This document shows positions 42,879 to 47,505 of a stretch of DNA of 47,505 bases, one piece after another. Each line of letters opens with the position of its first letter. The stretch's first letter is position 1. This DNA comes from an uncultured Lentisphaeria bacterium (GTDB lineage: Bacteria; Verrucomicrobiota; Lentisphaeria; Victivallales; Victivallaceae), in contig CAIKZE010000039.1 in assembly GCA_903831825.1 (NCBI GenBank), positions 1 through 47,505 of the forward strand, read 5' to 3'. The notes beneath the pieces are model-generated. The model saw nothing but the letters and a program-made list of their open reading frames with translations, made no database searches and was not told the DNA's origin. The position numbers were made by a program, and so were the translations under genes.

Positions 42879-44246
42879 ATGGACAACGGAATAAATACGT
42901 CTGTTTTTGATATCTTCAAGATTGGTCCCGGACCTTCAAGTTCCCATACAATCGGTCCGATGAAAGCCGCCAATAATTTTATCGCCAGTGTTTTACAGAT
43001 TCCGGCGGCAGAACTGGGCAACGCCGACAAAATCGAGGTTATCCTCTACGGTTCCCTGGCCTCCACCGGCAAAGGGCACGGCACCGACAAGGCCGTGCTG
43101 GCCGGGCTGCTCGGACAGAAACCGGAAACCTGTGATACCGATTTGCTGCTTGGGCTGCTGACTGATTCCAGAAAAACTTATAAGATCGCGTTAGGCAGGC
43201 AGAAAATAATTTTCCGCAAGGAGAATATAATTTTTGACGGGAAAGAACATGATTTCCCATATCAGAACACGCTTATTATCAAACTCAAAGCCGGCCGTAA
43301 GGTCTTGCTTGGAAAAGTATATTATTCTATCGGCGGCGGCTTTATCCGTTGTGAAGGGGAAACCCAACCGGAGACCGGTATTCCGGTATTCCGGTATAAA
43401 AATATGAACGGACTGATCCGGCTGGTGAAAAAGTACGATATTCCGCTGGTCGAACTGTTGATGAAAAACGAGTCTGCGGTCAGCGGCTTGCCCGCGGATG
43501 AAATAAATGCGAAGCTGGACAATTTGATCGCAATCATGGAAGATTCCGTGAAGCGCGGCATTCACACTGAAGGCATCCTGCCCGGCCCCATCGGCTTGCA
43601 GCGTAAAGCGGCGGCGTTTTATAAACGCGCGGTGCATATGCATCAGGATGTGGACCGCTTTCTGGCCCTGCTGAACGCTTTCTCCATGGCGGTATCGGAG
43701 GAAAACGCCGCCGGCCATAAAATCATTACCGCGCCCACGTCCGGCTCCGCCGGGGTTATTCCGGGCATTATCTATTTTCTTAAAAACTATCATAAAGTAT
43801 CGCAGAAACGTTTGCGCGAAGGGCTGATGGTTGCCGCAGCCGTGGCTTTTATCGCCCGGCACAACGCCAGCATTTCCGGAGCGGAAGTCGGTTGTCAGGG
43901 CGAGATCGGTGTTGCCGCGTCCATGGCGGCGGCCATGATCAGTTATGTCAACGGCCAATCACTGGAGGTGATTGAAGCCGCCGCTGAAATCGGATTGGAA
44001 CATCATCTTGGCATGACCTGCGACCCTGTCGGCGGTTTTGTCCAGATTCCATGTATTGAACGCAATGCCGTCGGCGCGGTGACCGCTTACAACGCCTACT
44101 TGCTGGCGTCCGTGGGCGACCCCAAGACGCAGAAGGTAAGTTTTGATGAAGTGATTGAAGCTATGCTGGAAACCGGCAAAGAGATGTCCGGGAAATTTAA
44201 AGAAACATCGAAAGGCGGACTGGCAGTCTGTTCGCTCTGCGGCTGA
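42879..44246 (+). CDS. sdaA: L-serine ammonia-lyase (dehydratase), iron-sulfur, single-chain
   Basis: 455 residues: beta domain first (SVFDIFKIGPGPSSSHTIGP, GHGTDKAVLAGLLG), then alpha domain (EGILPGPIGLQRKAAAFYKR, KIITAPTSGSAGVIPG, SGAEVGCQGEIGVAASMAAA, HHLGMTCDPVGGFVQIPCIE). The cysteines in GCQGE, TCDPVGG and PCIERN are the expected [4Fe-4S] ligands. Converts serine to pyruvate and ammonia; oxygen-sensitive. Between mntP and an AraC-family regulator on the same strand. Confidence 0.95.
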   Translation: MDNGINTSVFDIFKIGPGPSSSHTIGPMKAANNFIASVLQIPAAELGNADKIEVILYGSLASTGKGHGTDKAVLAGLLGQKPETCDTDLLLGLLTDSRKTYKIALGRQKIIFRKENIIFDGKEHDFPYQNTLIIKLKAGRKVLLGKVYYSIGGGFIRCEGETQPETGIPVFRYKNMNGLIRLVKKYDIPLVELLMKNESAVSGLPADEINAKLDNLIAIMEDSVKRGIHTEGILPGPIGLQRKAAAFYKRAVHMHQDVDRFLALLNAFSMAVSEENAAGHKIITAPTSGSAGVIPGIIYFLKNYHKVSQKRLREGLMVAAAVAFIARHNASISGAEVGCQGEIGVAASMAAAMISYVNGQSLEVIEAAAEIGLEHHLGMTCDPVGGFVQIPCIERNAVGAVTAYNAYLLASVGDPKTQKVSFDEVIEAMLETGKEMSGKFKETSKGGLAVCSLCG

Positions 44247-44268
44247 ACTTTGAACTGTGGCGGAATAT

Positions 44269-45057
44269 ATGGAAAAAAAGCATTTAGAAGGCAAAGAATA
44301 TTATAATCCGAATATCAGGATTCTGCTTTGCCGGCTGGAAGTAATTGAGCACTGGAAATATTTAAATCTGTCCGCTCCGTTCTGGCGGATATATGCCAAT
44401 TTCAACCAAGGCGCATCCATAACTTCCGCCAGGAAAAAATACGTGCTTGAACCGGGAAAGTTTCTTTTGATTTCCCCGGATACTGAATACAGTTCCGACC
44501 ATGACAATCCTTTTGAACATTTTTACGTTCATTTTCAGGCCGGAGAGCCTTACGATTTCTGTCCCGGCAAAATCTATTCATTTGATATTGCCGGAGAAGA
44601 GCAGAAGCTGCTCAATACCATCACCGGGTATCTCAAAAATCCTCCGGAATCCATTCGCACGATTTCCATGCCGCTGCTGGTGCTCTGTTATACCCTGCTT
44701 GCCAGTGTGCCGCAGTCCGATCTGGTTGAATCATGGAATGATCGCCGGGTGATTGATGCGATTAATTTTATTGAGAAGAATATGCAGCAGAAGATCACCA
44801 ATGAAACCCTGGCGGAAATCGCCGGCATGAGCCAGAATGCTTTTGCGCGCCTGTTCAAAGAGCAGACCGGCATGTCGCCGCAGAATTTTCTGGCGCACAA
44901 GCGGGTCACCAAAGCCTGTATGCTGCTGCGTTACTCAAAATACAGTATCGAGGACGTCGCTGAAATGAGCGGGTTTTGCGACCGCTATTACTTCACTCGC
45001 GTCTTCACCAATCTGCGCAATATCAGCCCCGCGGCCTTTCGCAAGCTGAATCATTGA
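44269..45057 (+). CDS. AraC-family transcriptional regulator
   Basis: 262 residues from the ATG at 44269 (GGCGGA just upstream); a GTG at 44257 would add four residues. N-terminal cupin sensor (LNLSAPFWRIYANFNQGASI, LEPGKFLLISPDTEYSSDHD, FYVHFQAG). C-terminal AraC HTH pair (IEKNMQQKITNETLAEIAGM, SQNAFARLFKEQTGMSPQNF, YSIEDVAEMSGFCDRYYFTR). Regulators of this make normally sense sugars. Directly follows sdaA (22 bp), so it may control the mntP-sdaA unit or act elsewhere. An AGCAATATTGCT palindrome follows its stop. Confidence 0.9.
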   Translation: MEKKHLEGKEYYNPNIRILLCRLEVIEHWKYLNLSAPFWRIYANFNQGASITSARKKYVLEPGKFLLISPDTEYSSDHDNPFEHFYVHFQAGEPYDFCPGKIYSFDIAGEEQKLLNTITGYLKNPPESIRTISMPLLVLCYTLLASVPQSDLVESWNDRRVIDAINFIEKNMQQKITNETLAEIAGMSQNAFARLFKEQTGMSPQNFLAHKRVTKACMLLRYSKYSIEDVAEMSGFCDRYYFTRVFTNLRNISPAAFRKLNH

Positions 45058-45160
45058 GCAATATTGCTGTTTTTCTGTAGTCACGCTTGAAAAATCCTGC
45101 TTGAAGATTTTATTACTTTTATATGATTTATAACTATACAAAGTTGTCAGCGGAGGGAAT

Positions 45161-45499
45161 ATGACGGAAAATACTGTAAAAAATAAGCTTGCCGAGCTGC
45201 CGTTTGAGCAGGCGCTTGATAAGCTTGAAAAATTGGTTGAGAAAATGGAAGAAGGCAATCTGCCGTTGGATAAGATGATTGATTGTTTTGAACAGGGAAC
45301 CGCGCTGGCGTCATTATGCCGGAAGAAACTTGACAATCTGGAAAAGAAAATCGAATTGCTGGTGCGCGATGATTCCGAAGGCGGCAAGTGGACGGAATTC
45401 GATGCCGGGTCTCCCCGGAAAGACGCCGCGCTTTCCAGTAACGACGGCAATAGCGACGCGGATGAGCCATCCAAGCCTTCCGGCGATACGCTGTTCTGA
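45161..45499 (+). CDS. xseB: Exodeoxyribonuclease VII small subunit
   Basis: 112 residues; a GGAGG site precedes the ATG. The core LPFEQALDKLEKLVEKMEEG, then LPLDKMIDCFEQGTALASLC, is diagnostic of XseB, which forms a helical hairpin assembling on XseA for single-strand DNA degradation and mismatch-repair excision. The C-terminal 35 residues are an extra polar tail (DAALSSNDGNSDADEPSKPS). xseA is not in the window. The next gene starts 5 bp downstream, so it is an operon. Confidence 0.93.
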   Translation: MTENTVKNKLAELPFEQALDKLEKLVEKMEEGNLPLDKMIDCFEQGTALASLCRKKLDNLEKKIELLVRDDSEGGKWTEFDAGSPRKDAALSSNDGNSDADEPSKPSGDTLF

Positions 45500-45504
45500 G
45501 CACG

Positions 45505-46263
45505 ATGATTTCCACATGGCTAGATAATGTGACTTTTCCGGTCAGCCTTGATGCGCTGACCATCCCGGCTGGCCTGCGTTTGCTGGCGCTGGCGCCGCAT
45601 CCCGACGATTTCGACGCGGTCGCCGTGACTATGAAACGGTTTTTCGCCGCCGGTACGGAAATATTCGTGGCGGTGGCGTCTTCCGGCGCCAGCGGCGTAG
45701 AGGATTCGTTCTGTGCCTTGCCGACAAATTCTGAAAAAGCTCATACCAGAGAAGCTGAACAGCGGCGAAGCTGCGAATTTTTCGGACTGCCCGGCGACCA
45801 TGTGCATTTTCTCCGTCTGGAGGAGGATGAAGCCGGCAGGATCATGGATACGGAAACCAATTTCGCGGCGGTAGCGGCGGTTTTCGATGTATTTTCTCCG
45901 TCGCTGGTTTTTCTGCCGCATGGCAATGACACCAATGCCGATCACCGGCTGGTTTATGCGATGTTGTCCCGGCTGGGCAGTAATTCCGGACACGCTTTTG
46001 CCGCATTTCTGATCCGCGACCCCAAGACCATTGCGTCGCGGATGGATGTATATACGCCATTTGACGAAGCGAACGCTACATGGAAAGCGGAACTGCTCCG
46101 GTTCCATCAATCCCAGCATCAACGCAATTTGAATACTCGCGGGTACGGCTTTGACGATCGGATATTGGCGGGAAATCGCGACTCTGCCCAGCTTTACGGG
46201 ATTAAAGATCACGCTTACGCGGAGATTTTCGAACTGGAATTCTTCCCCGGCAAGAGCATCTGA
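45505..46263 (+). CDS. PIG-L / LmbE-family deacetylase
   Basis: 252 residues. Zn-dependent N-deacetylase fold: LLALAPHPDDFDAVAVTMKR (metal AHPDD-type motif, here APHPDD), AVASSGASGVEDSF, REAEQRRSCEFFGLPGDHVH, and LVFLPHGNDTNADHRLVYAM with the second metal histidine. The family removes acetyl groups from GlcNAc-containing substrates (GlcNAc-PI, bacillithiol or mycothiol precursors, antibiotics). Substrate here unknown. No signal peptide. Co-transcribed with xseB. Confidence 0.92.
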   Translation: MISTWLDNVTFPVSLDALTIPAGLRLLALAPHPDDFDAVAVTMKRFFAAGTEIFVAVASSGASGVEDSFCALPTNSEKAHTREAEQRRSCEFFGLPGDHVHFLRLEEDEAGRIMDTETNFAAVAAVFDVFSPSLVFLPHGNDTNADHRLVYAMLSRLGSNSGHAFAAFLIRDPKTIASRMDVYTPFDEANATWKAELLRFHQSQHQRNLNTRGYGFDDRILAGNRDSAQLYGIKDHAYAEIFELEFFPGKSI

Positions 46264-46289
46264 TTCAGAAAAACTTATTGGCTGCTAAA

Positions 46290-46378
46290 GATTCGACTGC
46301 TCAATACTTTATTCTTCTGCTTTTTGACTTTATTCTTGTATTTATTCTGACTTCTGACTACTGACTACTGACTTCTGT
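46290..46378. repeat. Heptad-repeat element overlapping the UPF0178 gene 3' end
   Basis: Pyrimidine-rich TTTATTCT stretches, then ttctgac, ttctgac, tactgac, tactgac, ttctg (46345-46378). Read on the minus strand it supplies the last about ten codons and the stop of the adjacent gene. Confidence 0.75.
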
Positions 46379-46824
46379 TTGCAATGTTTGGTGAGGAGGC
46401 GGTCCAGTTGATTGGCGAAGGCCTGGCAGTTTTTAGGATTGAACGAGGCGGGGCCGCCGGAAATAATACCGCTGTTGCGAAGGTCGTTGAGCAGGTCGCG
46501 GGTGGCAAGACGTTCTTTGATATTGCGTTCAGTATAAAGTTCGCCGCGCGGGTTAATGGCGAACCCGCCCTTGCTGACGACCCGGTCCGCCAGCGGAATA
46601 TCCGCCGTGATAACGATGTCGCCGGGTTCAGTCAGTTCGGCTATTTTATCATCAGCCGCATCAATTCCGCCCGGCACAGTCAGGCTGGAAATATAAGGCG
46701 AACTCGGCCCGCGCATGACCTTTCCGGCAACCAGTATCAGCGGGACTTTGACCCGTTCCACCGCCTTATACAATATTTCCTTCAAATCTTTAGGAAACGC
46801 ATCCGCATCCACATATATCCGCAT
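46342..46824 (-). CDS. UPF0178 / YaiI-YqxD family protein
   Basis: 160 residues. PIN/NYN-like nuclease-fold family: MRIYVDADAFPKDLKEILYK, PSSPYISSLTVPGGIDAADD, PGDIVITADIPLADRVVSKG, FAINPRGELYTERNIKERLA. The conserved Asp residues (YVDADAFP, ITADIPLA) fit a metal site; activity unproven. The C-terminus KQKSVVSSQKSE is translated heptad repeat and is not expected in homologues. Starts 3 bp after the DUF2007 gene, so translationally linked to it. Confidence 0.92.
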   Translation of the reverse strand: MRIYVDADAFPKDLKEILYKAVERVKVPLILVAGKVMRGPSSPYISSLTVPGGIDAADDKIAELTEPGDIVITADIPLADRVVSKGGFAINPRGELYTERNIKERLATRDLLNDLRNSGIISGGPASFNPKNCQAFANQLDRLLTKHCKQKSVVSSQKSE

Positions 46825-46827
46825 TAA

Positions 46828-47031
46828 TTACCCTTTTTTGTTCAACTCTTCGATTATTTTGACTGCTTTCTCGAAGTCTTCGTTATGGAGCACCCACAGT
46901 TCAGGCCAGGCTTGAGACATGGGCAGTACGCCATATTCGTTCAATATGCATGTCTCGATGCCTTCGTCTTCCAGAAACCCCTTATACATATAGATTTTCG
47001 TCAGGTCAAAATCAGAAAGTAGTTTTTCCAT
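46828..47031 (-). CDS. DUF2007-family small protein
   Basis: 67 residues, AAAGGAG 7 nt before the ATG. LLSDFDLTKIYMYKGFLEDE, then GIETCILNEYGVLPM and ELWVLHNEDFEKAVKIIEEL, is the DUF2007 'putative signal-transducing' ferredoxin-like fold. A small cytoplasmic protein, often a fusion partner or adaptor; role unknown. First gene of a two-gene unit with UPF0178; a promoter is proposed at 47093-47122. Confidence 0.88.
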   Translation of the reverse strand: MEKLLSDFDLTKIYMYKGFLEDEGIETCILNEYGVLPMSQAWPELWVLHNEDFEKAVKIIEELNKKG

Positions 47032-47092
47032 CCAGGAGCTCCTTTCGTTTAGGCCGTTCGCTGAATCTCACATATTATCTTCCTCATTGGTA

Positions 47093-47122
47093 TTAATATT
47101 GCCCCTATGTGAAAGAAATCAA
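47093..47122 (-). promoter_or_regulatory. Putative promoter of the DUF2007-UPF0178 unit
   Basis: Minus strand: TTGATT (47122-47117), 18-bp spacer, TATTAA (47098-47093), about 55 nt before the ATG region. Confidence 0.45.
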
Positions 47123-47214
47123 ATCAAGATTTGAATTGTGAAACAATGCAATATGCCATGAGTTGAGTTTTACTACAATATTTGAGGAAAGAGCGTCCCG
47201 CAGTAAAAAGAAAT

Positions 47215-47291
47215 GAGTCAGTGATAGGCATTTGATCTAATAGATCAAAACGGGGGCGCTTAATGGCTCATTCCCGTAATATCACTGACTC
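47215..47291. repeat. 77-bp structured inverted-repeat element (three-way-junction fold)
   Basis: Perfect 12-bp outer arms GAGTCAGTGATA (47215-47226) and TATCACTGACTC (47280-47291) enclose two further hairpins: TTTGATCTA-A-TAGATCAAA (47231-47249, perfect 9 bp) and ACGGG/CCCGT (47250-47254 with 47273-47277). It could be a mobile-element remnant, a recombination site or an RNA element. Confidence 0.8.
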
Positions 47292-47505
47292 TTTATAAGC
47301 ATTATACAACATGAAAGCAATAATGTCAATAGCTTTTATAAAAAGTAAAATAAGAAAATTATTTGAGAAAATTGAAAAAGTAAACGCACCCCCTCCCAAC
47401 CCCTCAATTGCATTTAGTTTGACAAAAACAGGGGGGCGCATTAAATCTGACAAAACACATATTGTCACATCGCGAGAGTTATGCATAGGGCGCGCTCCGA
47501 CGAGA
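47292..47505. other. AT-rich end region with GGGGG(C/T)GC and TGACAAAA direct repeats
   Basis: No convincing gene. Repeated strings: TTTGACAAAAACA and TCTGACAAAACACA (about 47418 and 47446); GGGGGCGC followed by a TTAA string at 47252 and 47432, with an inverted relative GCACCCCCTC near 47386. The last 18 bases, GGGCGCGCTCCGACGAGA (47488-47505), match 5828-5845 at 16 of 18 positions. That element is cut by the window end. Confidence 0.5.

Noticed and set aside
47180-47215. GAGGAAAGAGCGTCCCGCAG, briefly like an RNase P RNA start
   Set aside because: Only the first GAGGAAAG fits; the rest of the conserved core is missing.
47215-47291. Integron attC site
   Set aside because: Folded structure is similar in spirit, but no R'/R'' core sites (GTTRRRY/RYYYAAC) and no integrase are seen.
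47268-47486. 72-codon minus-strand open frame
   Set aside because: No ribosome site, runs into the structured inverted repeat, and resembles no family I know; too weak to call.
1-47505. tRNA or rRNA genes
   Set aside because: No T-loop GTTCGANTC with a matching cloverleaf, and no rRNA stretches, were seen in any intergenic gap.

Overview
The window reads as chromosomal DNA of a Gram-negative, peptidoglycan-building bacterium. The mix of genes points to the PVC superphylum, most likely Lentisphaerota (Victivallales-like): a large secreted protein built of strand-loop-strand repeats plus pre-peptidase-like domains, a GntR/LacI hybrid regulator, methionine synthase with its activation domain as a separate gene, a homing-endonuclease-associated repeat protein, Flp-type pilins, and intergenic gaps full of short palindromic and tandem repeats. 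This placement is pattern recognition, not a database result.

Layout. 1-3.2 kb: 3' end of a giant repetitive surface protein, then a palindromic/tandem repeat cluster. 3.2-7 kb (minus strand): UMF1-type transporter, queA and a rhomboid protease, with short-period repeats between them. 7.3-16 kb: a secreted orphan, an integral-membrane glycosyltransferase translationally coupled to rlmN, an S9 peptidase, a second (ArnT-like) glycosyltransferase on the minus strand, and two small orphans. 16-20.5 kb: a YyaL/SSP411 thioredoxin-fold protein, a fatty-acid desaturase and a TPR protein. 20.5-25 kb: a GntR/LacI regulator divergent from a three-gene operon (mutarotase-fold-like protein, polysaccharide deacetylase, creatinase-fold M24 protein). 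Four ATCGAT-centred palindromes in the shared promoter region suggest a self-contained catabolic regulon. 25-31.3 kb: small membrane protein and lipoprotein, split methionine synthase (activation protein + MetH), a repeat protein, panD and two Flp-like pilins. 31.4-36 kb (minus): FabK/NMO-like flavoprotein, mreC, mreD and PBP2, the cell-elongation cluster. 36-47 kb: a secreted orphan, thiD, an N-acetylmuramoyl-L-alanine amidase, a frameshifted remnant, argD-argF, mntP-sdaA-araC-type regulator, xseB-PIG-L deacetylase, then UPF0178 and DUF2007 on the minus strand. 47-47.5 kb: a structured inverted-repeat element.

The strongest non-gene signals are these. (1) A promoter architecture shared by three unrelated genes: same -35 and -10, 17-bp spacers, and a common TTTMCGRAAA palindrome in the spacer. 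(2) The four-operator region at 21.64-21.75 kb. (3) At least six copies of a heptad-repeat element (TTCTGAC/GTCAGAA type), twice arranged as inverted pairs and once read through as the C-terminus of a protein. (4) A 77-bp element near 47.25 kb that can fold as a three-way junction. No tRNA, rRNA, CRISPR array or intact insertion sequence was seen.
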